In this document: positions 26,726 through 36,653 of the stretch, one piece after another | Layout of the letters: every line of letters begins with the position of its first letter | Position numbering within the stretch: the stretch's first letter is position 1 | From: Parasitella parasitica | Lineage: Eukaryota; Mucoromycota; Mucoromycetes; Mucorales; Mucoraceae | Reading direction: 5' to 3' | Length of the DNA stretch: 36,653 nucleotides | NCBI GenBank assembly: GCA_025201805.1 | Contig: MU619379.1 | Coordinates: 40,731 to 77,383 of the forward strand | Notes under the pieces: model-generated | What the model was told of the DNA's origin: nothing | Seen by the model: only the letters and a program-made list of their open reading frames with translations | Databases searched by the model: none | Program-made: the position numbers and the translations under genes

Positions 26726-27461
26726 AATCGACATGAAAAAAATAATAAAAAAGAGGGAAACTCGATTTGACAAATTAGACTATTTTATACACAAGCAGAC
26801 CCCATCTTGGATCAAAATAGAAAATTTTAAGATTGGATGAGAATTTCCCTTTGGTCAGCATCCAAACTCAATCTACTCTTTCACTGTTATGTAACCAAAC
26901 AATGCAAAATAATGCTCGCCTGCTTGCTGTACGTTACATAACAGCTGCAGTAGTTGACAATTCGACCTCATTCCCGCCAATCCTTTGGAAATCATGGAAT
27001 TTTTGCGCAATTATTCTTGAAATCAAGGATAGCTTGTCCCAGGAGAGCCGAATTTTGTGATACTGTATACTAGGCGCAAATCTATTGAATTGCCAGCGTC
27101 TGGCGAAATCGGCATAGACGATGTCTCTATGATCATCAAATGAACTTGTGTACCGTGATAAAAGTAGCCCCTTTATTTCAAATCTGTGCATGTGTCAAAA
27201 ACGAACGAAAGAAACCAAGTCATGGTGACATATTGTTCTCTTTCATGTCAAATTAGGTAGTTTAACAATAACAAAAGCAGTAGAACTTCTCACACGTCGA
27301 GTAGAAAAGAAAAGCTTTTCTTGCAAAGCATGCGCTTGTCTTTTCCCCCCTTGAATACTTGCTTTTTTTTTGTTACAATCCACCGTAAAGCCATTGTGAA
27401 TTGAGCAACCCCTTTTTCCGATAGATTTTTTTTCTCTTGTTGTTGCTGTAAACCTTTTAGC
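26726..27461. promoter_or_regulatory. Divergent promoter region
   Basis: This 736-bp spacer lies between the divergent FAHD1 and HMG-box genes. It is A/T-rich with C- and T-runs near 27344-27370 and 27427-27434. I see no convincing gene, although short frames occur on both strands. Confidence 0.5.
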
Positions 27462-29696
27462 ATGTTGGTCAACCATCACTGCCTACTGCAACAGCAGCGA
27501 CGACCAAAACAACAGCAGCAGCCGCACTCGCCCTATATATCATCAAGACAAGGTACGACTCCTTCCACAGTACAAGATGAAGATAAACAGAACAACGACT
27601 TGAAGGAATTGGAAATGATTGGATCAAGGAATTATACCAGCAAACGAGCACCTGATTCTTTCACTTTGTATTGCGCAAAGCGACGCCACGACGAGCATTG
27701 TAATGGAGAACGAATCACCACGCAGCAACTAGCAGAGGAATGGGAGAACTTGACCAAAGATCAAAAAGCCGAATTCCAAAATCAATCGCAATGTATACAG
27801 TTTACCCTAGATATTGACAATCATACTACAACAGCAACAGATCCAAGGAAAAAGCATTCATTTATACCCAAAATTCTAGTCCCTCCTCCTCCTCCTTCTA
27901 TGGTGATTCCCAATGATTCGTCCCCAGTCAGCAGAGACAGAGACGACGAGGATGAGAGCCAAGACCCTTATTTCATGCAAAATACGTCAACATACCATCA
28001 GTCTCATCAGTCTCATCAGTCTCATCAGCAATACAGCCAAAACGGACACCATCACCAGCAATCTACCCATCCTCACCACTCGTCGAGCCTTTTATTGGAA
28101 TCTTTTCAGCTCAACAACAACAACAAAAACAGCCGTTGTAGCAGCAGCAGTAGCAGCAGCAATAGCAGCAGCAATAGCAGCATCATCAGCCATTATCATC
28201 ACCGCACTACATCATCGCCACCTCTGTCTTCTCATTTAGGTCATCACTACTATCAGCAGGAGCAACAGCAGCATCGATCCTCTTATCATTACCATCATTT
28301 GATGAATGACACTTCTCCAATAGCTTCCCCGCCCACACCTTACCGTTTTCATCAGCAACGTCAGTTTTATCCACCCAGCAATAATATTAGCAGCAGTGGC
28401 CAGACCAACACTGTTACAACTCCTACGCACTATGGGTCTACTACAGCTACAGCGTCCACTAAACTGATCCCAAACCTCTCGTATACAGCCGCAGCAGAAG
28501 CTGCAGCTCTCGGATCGCTGTCATTCGACGAGGAAAAATTACACGCTCAGGAGCAACAAATACAGCCTAGACCCCTGACCGGCATAGAAGCAATCGAGCC
28601 ATTAACGCCTTCAACAGCAAACTCCATGCCAGTGGCTAGTCAAAGCACAAAACGAAAATACGGCATATCACCAGAAAAGGTAAAACGACCGCCGAATGCG
28701 TACCTGTTGTTTAATAGAGACATGCGTCGTCAATTACATGATGTCAATCAAGGGTTGAGCTCTGGAGAAATCAGTAAATCGATCAGCCAACGGTGGAAAC
28801 AGCTGTCATCAGTAAGTAGTAGTTTTAGCAACATTGTGTCCCTGGATTTTGCATTAAATTCCAGATTTTGCCAGATTGAAAAAGACGTTTATTTGAAAGA
28901 AGAAGCCAGGCTGAAGGAACAGCATAGAATTGGCCATGATAACTTTATTTACACGCGAAGGTCAAAGGCGGAAATGAAGCAAGCCGGACGCATGAAGAAG
29001 CAGCAGCAGCGGCCCTCATCTCCACAATCGCCAAACGCTCAGGCTCCCATGGTCTCAACAACCATGGCCACCACTAAAAAGCAAACCAGTGCTGCTGCTA
29101 AAAAGAAGCAAGCTGGTACAGTGGGGCGTGATCCGCGTGGACGAAAAAAGAAAAAGGCGGATGATACTTTACCAAAGCACCCAATGTCCGCCTATTTGCA
29201 CTTTGCCAAGGAGATGCGGCCCATCGTGAAGCAAAGGTTTCCCGACGCTCGTCTTGTAGAAATCAGTAAAGTGATTGGAAACGAATGGCGTGCCATGACT
29301 CAAATCGAATTACAAAAATGGATGGATATGGCGAATCTGGACAAAGCCAGATATGCACAAGAAATGAAAGCGCACATTCTTCTTGGCCAACACCGGGAGC
29401 ATGCAATCGCCAGTGATGATGCTGAATCGCTCCATAGCGCCAGTATTGAAAGTACAGCTATGTCTCCATTGTCAGCAGCAGCAGCCGCAGCGACAAGAAA
29501 AAAAAGAAGGTTTTCTTCTATTTCGTCCTCTTCGACCCATCATAGTGCAAGTAATGCAGCAGCCGCTTCGACTATGGATGAGTTGGATAGTGACATTATT
29601 GCATGCGTAGCACAGATGGTAAACTCAAGTGCTCTTTCTACTCAGAGTGATAATGTTAGGGGGGGGGGTGCAGCAAAGGGTAGCTTTGTAAATTAA
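27462..29696 (+). CDS. Triple HMG-box nuclear protein
   Basis: Two exons, 27462-28811 and 28875-29696, giving 723 aa. HMG box 1 (about 61-115, APDSFTLYCAKRR ... WENLTKDQKAEF) is degenerate. Box 2 (407 to about 480) starts VKRPPNAYLLFNRDMR and resembles MATA/SOX-type boxes. Box 3 (about 549-617) starts LPKHPMSAYLHFAKEMR. Between boxes 1 and 2 are low-complexity His, Gln and Ser runs encoded by CAN repeats. Basic patches (KKKK near 541) suggest nuclear localisation. It is probably a DNA-binding regulator; the target is unknown. The intron (28812-28874) is 63 nt with no in-frame stop, so retention would insert 21 residues into box 2; splicing is inferred because removal joins WKQLSS to IEKDVYLKEEA, the normal box. 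A G8 run is present near the 3' end of the coding region. Confidence 0.85.
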   Translation: MLVNHHCLLQQQRRPKQQQQPHSPYISSRQGTTPSTVQDEDKQNNDLKELEMIGSRNYTSKRAPDSFTLYCAKRRHDEHCNGERITTQQLAEEWENLTKDQKAEFQNQSQCIQFTLDIDNHTTTATDPRKKHSFIPKILVPPPPPSMVIPNDSSPVSRDRDDEDESQDPYFMQNTSTYHQSHQSHQSHQQYSQNGHHHQQSTHPHHSSSLLLESFQLNNNNKNSRCSSSSSSSNSSSNSSIISHYHHRTTSSPPLSSHLGHHYYQQEQQQHRSSYHYHHLMNDTSPIASPPTPYRFHQQRQFYPPSNNISSSGQTNTVTTPTHYGSTTATASTKLIPNLSYTAAAEAAALGSLSFDEEKLHAQEQQIQPRPLTGIEAIEPLTPSTANSMPVASQSTKRKYGISPEKVKRPPNAYLLFNRDMRRQLHDVNQGLSSGEISKSISQRWKQLSSVSSSFSNIVSLDFALNSRFCQIEKDVYLKEEARLKEQHRIGHDNFIYTRRSKAEMKQAGRMKKQQQRPSSPQSPNAQAPMVSTTMATTKKQTSAAAKKKQAGTVGRDPRGRKKKKADDTLPKHPMSAYLHFAKEMRPIVKQRFPDARLVEISKVIGNEWRAMTQIELQKWMDMANLDKARYAQEMKAHILLGQHREHAIASDDAESLHSASIESTAMSPLSAAAAAATRKKRRFSSISSSSTHHSASNAAAASTMDELDSDIIACVAQMVNSSALSTQSDNVRGGGAAKGSFVN
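27996..28028 (+). repeat. 9-bp coding tandem repeat (CATCAGTCT)
   Basis: Three full units and a partial one encode repeated His-Gln-Ser in the low-complexity linker of the HMG-box protein. CAA/CAG and AGC runs follow at 28110-28180. Confidence 0.8.
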
Positions 29697-30464
29697 ATTG
29701 TTACATATCATATTCATTTTAATAAATCATGTATATAAAATCCTGGAACATTGAACATGATATTACACTGATCTCAAATCTGTGTAGGGTGCGTATGCTT
29801 CTCCTTTTTGATTTTCAAGGACATGATGTATTCAAAAAGAGTCAGGAACGACAATCTCAGGAACCCAGCTAACCTTGGGTTTATTGTCGCTATTGACAAA
29901 AGCAGACTGGATGGAACAGATATTGCGCAAAAATTCATAAGGGACGTTCAGTTGAGTACTGTAACAACAGTCTATCAACATATAGCTAACTTTGTAGATA
30001 TCCTAAAATAGACACAGTGAACACGAGGTTTACATGTAATAGACAGCTGCATAGTCTACCGTAGTGCTCTAGTTGTTAATCTGGCAACAAAAAGAAGCTT
30101 TGGACCATCATTTATGCCATCATACCATCCTTTTTTTTTTTTTTTTTTTTTTTTTGAATACTATCGGTCTATAGTTTCAATCGATTAGAGTCACTTACAA
30201 CACTAAAGCTGTCAAGGCTAGATACCACATTCTGGAAGTTTTTGGGAAGGATGCATAAAGAAAGAACTTGAATTAAGTTGGAGGGTAAATCAGTGTTTAT
30301 CAGAAATCGTGTTTTATTGCAGACATAAAATTATGAGATTGTCCAAAATTCAAATCCCCAAGCGTCTACAGTGAAATTTAATTTGTCCCTAACAAAATTT
30401 GTAAAAGATAGTCTTTTTACTTTTTTTTTTTACAAAGAGTTCAGGATGCAACTCGAAACTCCCT
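29697..30464. other. Convergent spacer with T25 run
   Basis: This 768-bp region between convergent genes has an AATAAA at about 29720 that could serve the HMG gene. A 25-nt T homopolymer lies at 30131-30155, perhaps the complement of an old poly(A) tail from a retrocopy. I find no reading frame with support. Confidence 0.5.
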
Positions 30465-31438
30465 TCATGTTTCCATAGAGCAAAATAGCAATGTTGTAAA
30501 TGTATCATCTGCAGTTTTGACTTGATGTTCCTTACGCTTCGTCCCAATAAACACAAACAGTTGATCCTCTGCTCCCAAAAAAGCACCAATTTCTTGCTTC
30601 TCGACAGTGTTTCCCTCTTCATCTCGTTCTCTGCAAGACACAAGTTTCCGCACGGGTTCGTATTCAAAGTACCTACCAAAGTAATCTTGCCAAAACCCTA
30701 ATTCTTTTTCAAGCGAACGGCATTTGTAGCCAATCACTACCCGAGTGCATGCATCACAAACATCTAACAGTGTATCCAATAGCATCCCAAATAATTCAGG
30801 AAAGTAAACACAATCGCTCACCACAACCAGATCGAAACGGCCTTGATCTACTAATCGTTTTGCATCCTCACGATTGCCCCAGTGAAGTCTATCTACAATC
30901 ACTTCCGCCGCTGATCCATCGTCGTCGTTCGGACTGATATGTAGTTTCACGTTTTCTTGTATTAACGGCACAACTTGCATTATATCTGTAATGTACACTT
31001 GTGCAGGTTTACGCAACTGTCGTGCTAATGCAATACCTACGTATCCGGTCCCTGCGCCAAGTTCAAGAATGCGAAATGGTTTTTCTACTTGATCACCAGT
31101 GTCATCTGATAGAGTGGGTTTGTTGTAGTAGGCTTTTGGGATAGGATTGCTAGGTTCAATTGTTGATCGCGTATCAGGCGAAAATAATGTTTGTAACATA
31201 TAGGCGCTGTTCATTTCGTCGTCAGTACTATGTATCAAAGCAGCACATGGAAGTAAAAATACCTCTGCCATATTTTGCCAGCTAATCCAAATTGGTCAAC
31301 ATCTTGCTTAAGTTCAAGTGAACATGTATCCAAATATGCTGGTGCTCCTTCAGACGCAGTTACATTAAGCCATTCTGGGAAATTTCCAATTTTAAAATCT
31401 CGATCATTTTGATTTTCGTGTTGGCTTTGTTTCAACAT
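30465..31438 (-). CDS. METTL21-like protein lysine methyltransferase
   Basis: Two exons, 31263-31438 and 30465-31206, giving 305 aa. The joined sequence AGKIWQSAYMLQTLF corresponds to the GxxxWxxA... motif that opens METTL21/MTF16 domains. Motif I ELGAGTG is at 107-113, an acidic ITDI comes after, and FDLVVVSDCVYFPELF carries the family D-x-x-Y. These enzymes use S-adenosylmethionine to methylate lysines of chaperones, elongation factors and similar proteins. The subfamily (METTL21, METTL22, EFM-type) and substrate are not determined. It lies convergent to the HMG gene. Confidence 0.82.
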
Positions 31439-31562
31439 AGTGTAGAGACAAAGAAGAAAGCAGAAAAAAATATTTGTTAACTGCCATAAACAAACAGAGA
31501 GATGCTGTGTATTAATGATGGGCGATATAGTGACACGATCATTTGGCGGGATTTTTATATTC

Positions 31563-31850
31563 TTAGACTTCCCTCAGAACAAAGTTGGGATTGATGGCTT
31601 CTGCTGTGACCCAGTCTTCACTGACATACTTGGGAATGTTCTTTCTGAACTTTTGTGCTGTCTTATGTAAGTTGTCTGTTTGGGCGCAATGCTCCAGTTC
31701 TTCGACGATGGAGGAAGGTAATGGACGACCTTGGTAACGTTCCTCTGTTTCTTGTCTGACCTGTTGGGTGACGAGTTCGACGAGTTCGACGAGTTGGTTA
31801 ATTTGGTTTAGAGTAAATACTGGGGCATCTTGTTGTTCAGTACTACTCAT
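31563..31850 (-). CDS. Hypothetical 95-aa helical protein
   Basis: A single exon starting MSSTEQQDAPVFTLNQINQL. The N-terminal half is a predicted amphipathic helix with a VELVELV duplication (a 9-bp DNA repeat, GACGAGTTC on the plus strand). The C-terminal half contains RKNIPKYVSEDWV and ends NPNFVLREV. There is no signal, membrane segment or family I recognise. Codon use and clean ends look gene-like. It lies 124 bp upstream of the methyltransferase on the same strand. It could be a subunit of a larger complex, but this is a guess. Confidence 0.55.
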   Translation of the reverse strand: MSSTEQQDAPVFTLNQINQLVELVELVTQQVRQETEERYQGRPLPSSIVEELEHCAQTDNLHKTAQKFRKNIPKYVSEDWVTAEAINPNFVLREV

Positions 31851-32130
31851 AGTTAGCTACGAATGCGTGGCTTGAAAAGATCTGGAGAAACAGGGGATTA
31901 TGAGATAAGATTCTTAGTTTTATACTGAAAATAAAGCGTGGCTGGAAAGCCTGTACCACTTCTTCTACCTTCGCTTCGGCAACTGTTGTATTCGCGCATT
32001 CTAAATAACCCAGTTTTCGCTTTTGATTAAACCAAACTGTGCTTTGCACCATCCCAATTTGCGCTTTTGCCAACGCAAATGACGTACGTATTAAAAACTT
32101 TATTGTTATTCATTTGTTCAAAGGAAGTTA

Positions 32131-32358
32131 TCAAATAAGCTCCATTCGAAGGCATTTGTCAAACATATTCACAGAATGTTGGCTCATGTTTAGGAGAGCT
32201 GATGCTTTTATCCTATTAGATGCTTCCGCCACCCTTGTCTTGAGATCCTCCTCTCCAGAAAATTTACTTCTTTTGACGTGTGCCTTCATTGTAGACCAAA
32301 AGTTCTCGTTCGGATTCAGCTCAGGTGAATACGGAGGAGGGTAAACACTTTTATACAT
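32131..32358 (-). pseudogene. Tc1/mariner transposase C-terminal fragment
   Basis: A 75-codon frame contains PPYSPELNPNENFWSTMKAH, the C-terminal catalytic block of Tc1/mariner (DDE) transposases with the third acidic residue in NENFW. The N-terminal DNA-binding part and the two Asp motifs are not found next to it, so this is a dead fragment. Confidence 0.85.
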
Positions 32359-33276
32359 ATATGAGTGAGTGCCGGACGATGAAATAGAAGACTACAACAC
32401 ACCTCGATCATTTGACTCAGTACTTTGTCTTCAAGGCTGGCGCCCCATCGCAAAGCAAGCAGGTTTCTCATCAGGAATGCGCACAGATCTGTGGCTGATG
32501 GCCAAAGATTGTGATTGAATGCAAGACATCAAGTACTTTAAGCTTGATCTTGGAACATTGAAGATCATTGTCGATATGATATCATGAATGCAGTAATATA
32601 GATAGTATTGTCATCATTGAGATGGTATATTATATCGTAGTTATACTATATGTATGATTGCGATATAACCTACTCAATCAAAATAAAAAGCACGACCAAG
32701 AGACGACGGTCGATGTGTTCTTTGCCTTGCAGTTCCGGGCTTTAGGCTCTACCAGACTTTATACTACCTATTGTTCCACCTTGCTTAAATGTTCTCAAGG
32801 TCTCGGTTGCCGCGCCGTTCTACGCTGCTGGTTGGTGATTTGCACAAGAGCTGACTCAGGGTCGAGTCCAGTCATAAGAAGATTTCTTCTATGTATTTGC
32901 TTAGAAATCTTCAGTGTGATTGAAGTATACTTGCTCGTTGTATCTAAGTTCAGGCCGCTGTCCAGACTTGTTGATGACTTTCATCTCTGGATGTGATCAT
33001 TTAATGTGCTGTGCAATCTGTTATATCCTTTCTTTTTCTGCTGGCAAAAAGCGCACTGGAATTGGCTGTCATCTAGCATCAGCATTCTAAATGTCATTAT
33101 CGGTTTGTTAGTTCTTGAGGTTATGATCGTAAAATATAATAAAGACTTTGATAAAGATAATGGGCCTTTGTTACAGAGAAAAAGAAAAGGGAAGAAAGAA
33201 ATCACTTTTTTTATTTCATGAAATTGCTCTCAAATTTATTCCACCATTTAATGATCTGGGAGATACATTGCTGTTG
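32359..33276. other. Unassigned stretch
   Basis: About 0.9 kb. A moderately GC-richer block (about 32700-32880) has open frames but no known domain. A perfect 10-bp-arm inverted repeat (GAAGATTTCT, 32878-32887; AGAAATCTTC, 32903-32912) has a 15-nt loop. On the minus strand near 33000 a FQCAFCQQKKKGYNRLH stretch looks faintly like a zinc finger. It is probably decayed mobile DNA. Confidence 0.4.
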
Positions 33277-34121
33277 CTACCGGTAGTTCCACAAATCGAA
33301 AATCACAGAGACGTATACATTGCAAGTGCTGTAAGATAGTTTCTTGTTTGTCGTTAAACAAATTGCACTTTCCAAGCCCTCCAAATCTACTTCTGAATTT
33401 TCGTTTGACATGTCGTAGATATAAGTTTTTCCAGCTTTACGGATTTTGCGTGCTACCACCTGTTTTGAAGCACCGTTAGTTAGCTGCTACAAATATCATT
33501 TTCATTTGTATCATATTTACCGATTCCAAAAGGAATGCAAGCAGCTTTCCACCGGTAACTTGAAACAAGACGCAACAGGATAGACAGAATAAATCTTCTC
33601 GCACAACAAAAGGAATTCAGCCTGTCTATGACAGTAAGCTAAAGAGGTATTAATGCCACGGGCCTTTTGAATTTCTCTGTATGCCAGATTGCTGGTGCTG
33701 GCTTCGTGTTCGAGTATAAGAGACTGTGATGCGGCCACGACTATCAAAGAGAGTTTGAGAGGAGCTCCCGCTAATGGTTTTATTCTGAGTGTCTTCTTCA
33801 GTGGTTGCCTCGTCTTCTAGGTCTTGATTCTTATTGCCACACTTTCTTCTCTGAAACATTTTCAAAAAATGAGGGATACGATCACGGATCAGCTGTTCAA
33901 CCTGGTCTTCATATGCTGTCAAACGAGGTAAAAGAAGTGAAAGAAAGAGGTGCAGAAGCAAAAGCTTACATGCTACCAACAGAGGAGTTGCACACTACAC
34001 AATGTTGGATTCTCAACCTTGAAGAAAAAGGGTAAAAGAAAGAGACGCAGAAGCAAAAGCTTACATGCTACCAACAGAGGAGTTGCACACTACACAATGT
34101 TGCATTCTCAATTTTGAAAGA
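33277..34121 (-). pseudogene. Unrecognised gene remnant
   Basis: Several overlapping minus-strand frames look partly coding. One contains EDQVEQLIRDRIPHFLKMFQ, one reads AYREIQKARGINTSLAYCHR onward, and one reads VVARKIRKAGKTYIYDM. Splice-like signals exist (donor GTAAAT near 33520, CTAACTAAC branch, acceptor near 33460; donor GTAAGC near 33969), but no combination gives one continuous frame. No family is recognised. It is either a gene I cannot assemble or a decayed one. Confidence 0.3.
33927..34121 (+). repeat. Tandem duplication of about 91-104 bp
   Basis: Copy 1 (33927-34030) and copy 2 (34031-34121) share GGTAAAAGAA ... AGAAGCAAAAGCTTACATGC and CAGAGGAGTTGCACACTACA with few changes; copy 1 has about 9 extra bases. 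On the minus strand each copy holds the sequence GCATGTAAGC, a potential splice donor. Confidence 0.85.
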
Positions 34122-34800
34122 AATGATAATAACAATGATAACAGTGATGGTAAAAAAAAAACAAATAGGAAGTGTGCTGAAGTGATAGAACTTCCCACAA
34201 AAAGTAATTGAATGTCATTTCTTACGGAACTACCTTAGAGATTCCAAATCAAGCTAATAAACAGATCACCTAAATATCTAACCGTGAAACCGCGAAGCAT
34301 TTATAAAAAGAAATCGAACCACAAACCACATTTGGAACGCATAGACCAATGTAAGGACTGGTCCACGCATGTCATTTACAAATGTGTCAGAAACATCGAT
34401 ATTAGAATACCGTACTTGATTATGTAAAATCAAATACAGAAAAACCTGACTGACAGTTACGGCATAACTGACAGACAGACCGTTGACAACAACGAATATA
34501 AATAGAGTAGAAATGTCTAACCTTTGCACGTTATCTTATTCCAAAAAATAAAGAAGGAATTAAATTGTATCTATTGTTTTTTTACACTTTTTATTACAGG
34601 AAGGACCGGAAACAAATGAGGAGCCTGGGCATGGAGAATTCGTCAGTGGATGACATTTATCTTTTATTTTTATGTGGGTCGGAAACCTGAGGAGACCAAA
34701 AGGAAACCTCTGATTTCATATCCCGCAAAAATATAATGTAATAAATCAAATGTCAAAACATGACGAAAATCAGTACATCCAAATATGAAATGAAGCAGAT
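34122..34800. other. Intergenic, no gene seen
   Basis: A minus-strand 83-codon frame (34278-34529) is hydrophobic with two possible membrane segments, but has no family match or flanking exons. The rest is A/T-rich with no recognisable feature. Confidence 0.4.
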
Positions 34801-35136
34801 ATGAAGCGCAGGCAATTAATTGAACTTATTCAAGAGGGAAACCCATTTAAAATAATTAAAATGCAAGGTGTCATCTCTGAATTTTTATGGCCCACAGTAA
34901 CTATCGCTGATATCCGTCACTCTATCCTCAACCTTGATTTTTACAACATTCGATACAGTCAAAAGCCCCTGGCCCCCTCCTACATTATCGTCATTATCAC
35001 TTTGGCAAATGTCTGGAAGGCTCACTTTCGCTTTATTTTTCAACAACAACCTTTTTCGGCAACCTCTATTTTGAATCACATCCGACTTGACATCTCCAAG
35101 ATGATCGACGAAGATCAAGTTCACTCTATGTTGTAA
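34801..35136 (+). pseudogene. LINE-type retrotransposon C-terminal fragment
   Basis: A 111-codon frame ends with APSYIIVIITLANVWKAHFR, FIFQQQPFSATSILNHIRLD and ISKMIDEDQVH. This hydrophobic-W-x-x-H-x-R-F pattern is, to my memory, common at the C-terminus of fungal non-LTR reverse-transcriptase polyproteins. It is followed by about 145 bp of T- and C-rich DNA and an A-rich end (about 35265-35305), as expected of a 3' UTR and tail. No reverse-transcriptase motif is present, so it is a 5'-truncated copy. Confidence 0.5.
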
Positions 35137-35330
35137 TTTTCTTTGTCCTTTAGTATTATCTCTTTCCTTCTCCTACTTGTCTTTCTATTTTTTATTACTA
35201 CTATCAATATAAATTGCGCCCGCCTCTTGGTTACTACAGTCTCGCTACTTTAATCTACACGGAGCAAACAAAAAAAACCTTTAAAAAAATAATAATTAAA
35301 ATTTAGATTTTGATAAAATAAAGTGATATC

Positions 35331-35537
35331 ATGGATAAACTCTTTTGTTATTTGACATGCGAACCAAATTTACCGCATAAAAAATCGCCTTTTCTAATTA
35401 TATTCTTGTATACTGTATACAAATCTGTAATGAGCATTAAATTTTTTAGAGAAGACCGACTTGGACGAGTGTACAATGAGGACGGTACTGAAGCTATGGA
35501 CTGGGACGAAGAAGTTGCGCGTATGGATCAGCCATGA
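35331..35537 (+). CDS. Doubtful 68-codon ORF
   Basis: The frame ends with FREDRLGRVYNEDGTEAMDW and DEEVARMDQP, which looks protein-like (acidic, low A/T bias) compared with its hydrophobic N-terminal half. The C-terminal half may be an exon of a lost or unassembled gene. No family is recognised. It lies between the LINE fragment and the right inverted-repeat arm. Confidence 0.25.
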   Translation: MDKLFCYLTCEPNLPHKKSPFLIIFLYTVYKSVMSIKFFREDRLGRVYNEDGTEAMDWDEEVARMDQP

Positions 35538-35598
35538 TCCATCTGGATTTTATTTTAATGTAATTGTGGTGCTATATAATAGGTGCCATTTCATTACA

Positions 35599-36653
35599 CC
35601 CAAACCTCAGATTTGATTTTCAATTTTCGACTTTGAGTCGATCTTCAGGATCATTTTTAGGTACGAATTTGAGGTCCTAACTAAGAATACAGACTAATAC
35701 TAGTATAATAACTGTACATCACTACGTCTTCCAATTCTCAATATCTATCTTTGCTGTCGAGATATTGCCAAAACTAGGTCTTGCAAATTTTTCAGATTTT
35801 ACAGCATATGGTCCTATAACAAGTACCATATTTTGCAACTAAACCAAGTTCAAGTTTTTGAGTAAAGTAATAAAGCATGTTTTTTTACTCCTACTAGTTC
35901 TAAAAATGTTGTATTTAAGCTCGAAATTGAAAAGCTTGAGCCAGTTTTGTCTTTTTACGTTAAACTTTGTTCTCCAGTTTCTCAACAAACCACTAAGACA
36001 CTTTGGCTTGAGATATTATTAAAATCTTTTTGAAACTTGATTTTCTACTAGATGTATTAGTTTTTAACTGAATAGGTAGAAAAAAATATTTTCTCATGTG
36101 TTTTTAGCAGACGCTTATTTTATTTTCATAACTTTCAGAGCAATAAATGGTATATAAAGATATATGAGAGAGCAATACAAAAATAAAGCTACAACATAGC
36201 TACCGAAGGGTTTTTGTTTTGTCAAAAAATACCAATTTTTGAGGGAGAAAATCTCATAAAATGGAATCAGTTTTTACCCTTTTGAATGGCTTCATTTTGG
36301 CCCTCTAAACATAGGACCGGAATATTGTAGATTCATTTTGGTCGAGACAAGATTTTGATTTTTGGCAGTAAAAATAAAGCCACAGTTGTGAACAAGATAT
36401 TGATGTGTAGGTATTGACATGATGGTTTGTTTGGTCAACTTTATAGAGCTGCAAGTGCTCCAAATTGTCTTGAATTTACTCAAAAACTATCAAAAAAGGC
36501 GTTTTTTGAATATTTGAAAATTGGTAATAAGAAAAGGTGTTTCTGTAATGTTGTAATTTATATGGCTGGATGCAGAATTTATTTTTTGCCATAAAGCACT
36601 TAGTACACATATCCGATATACCTATTGCGTTTATGAGATATCCAGCAATGAAC
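35599..36653 (-). repeat. Right arm of 1,055-bp inverted repeat
   Basis: Reverse complement of 216-1270. Identity is interrupted by scattered substitutions and one- or two-base changes. The inner boundary is CCCAAACCTC at 35599; the sequence just inside (TCATTACA) does not match the left side. The outer end is cut by the window. Confidence 0.85.

Noticed and set aside
28812-28874. Reading the HMG gene as one uninterrupted 744-aa protein
   Set aside because: The extra 21 residues split helix 2-3 of a normal HMG box and are bounded by perfect GTAAGT and CCAG signals.
29808-30011. 67-codon frame in the convergent spacer
   Set aside because: It does not begin with ATG, has no domain and lies in a 3' UTR setting.
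32840-32880. tRNA-like GGGTCGAGTCC stretch
   Set aside because: No flanking acceptor, D or anticodon stem can be folded around it.

Overview
The window looks like nuclear DNA of an early-diverging filamentous fungus, most likely Mucoromycota (Mucorales-type). Genes are compact, introns are about 50-90 nt with CTAAC/CTAAT-like branch sites, spacers are A/T-rich with homopolymer runs, and the protein set is fungal (MIC12-like MICOS subunit, YSL-type OPT transporter, DUF3759 domain, multi-HMG-box regulator). I reconstructed exon joins by hand from reading frame, splice signals and remembered family consensus. They are predictions, not alignments or RNA evidence.

Layout. 1-1880: non-coding repeat DNA, including the left arm of a 1,055-bp inverted repeat. 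1884-3901 (-): GTPBP1-type GTPase with altered G motifs. 4153-5379 (-): beta-trefoil/DUF3759 fusion. 5717-9931 (+): cohesin SMC3. 10027-10416 (-): small SERTA-like acidic protein. 10912-12410 (-): septin-like GTPase with a C-terminal membrane anchor. 12585-13005 (-): MIC12-like protein. 14318-14875 (-): SelW-like Rdx thioredoxin-fold protein. 15030-16351 (+): mitochondrial TPR protein. 17027-19287 (-): OPT transporter. 19288-23061: a 3.8-kb gene-poor stretch with a Tc1/mariner-type MITE and a four-copy 58-bp repeat. 23062-23804 (+): signal peptidase subunit SPC2. 23867-25270 (-): glutathione reductase. 25594-26725 (-): FAHD1-type acylpyruvase. 27462-29696 (+): triple HMG-box protein. 30465-31438 (-): METTL21-like methyltransferase. 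31563-31850 (-): unknown small protein. 31.9-35.6 kb: decayed DNA with a Tc1/mariner transposase fragment, an unrecognised gene remnant with a tandem duplication, and a LINE 3' end. 35599-36653: right arm of the inverted repeat.

The genes are mostly unrelated housekeeping functions and I see no operon-like pathway. Several are mitochondrial or redox-related (MIC12-like, TPR protein, Rdx protein, glutathione reductase, FAHD1), but this may be chance. The most interesting points are an SMC3 whose otherwise conserved Lys105-Lys106 acetylation pair is Thr-Leu; three GC-AG introns, all with donor GCAAGT, among about 43 introns; a GTPBP1 relative altered in three G motifs; a membrane-anchored septin-like GTPase; and a repeat whose four copies each carry an intact 14-codon ORF.
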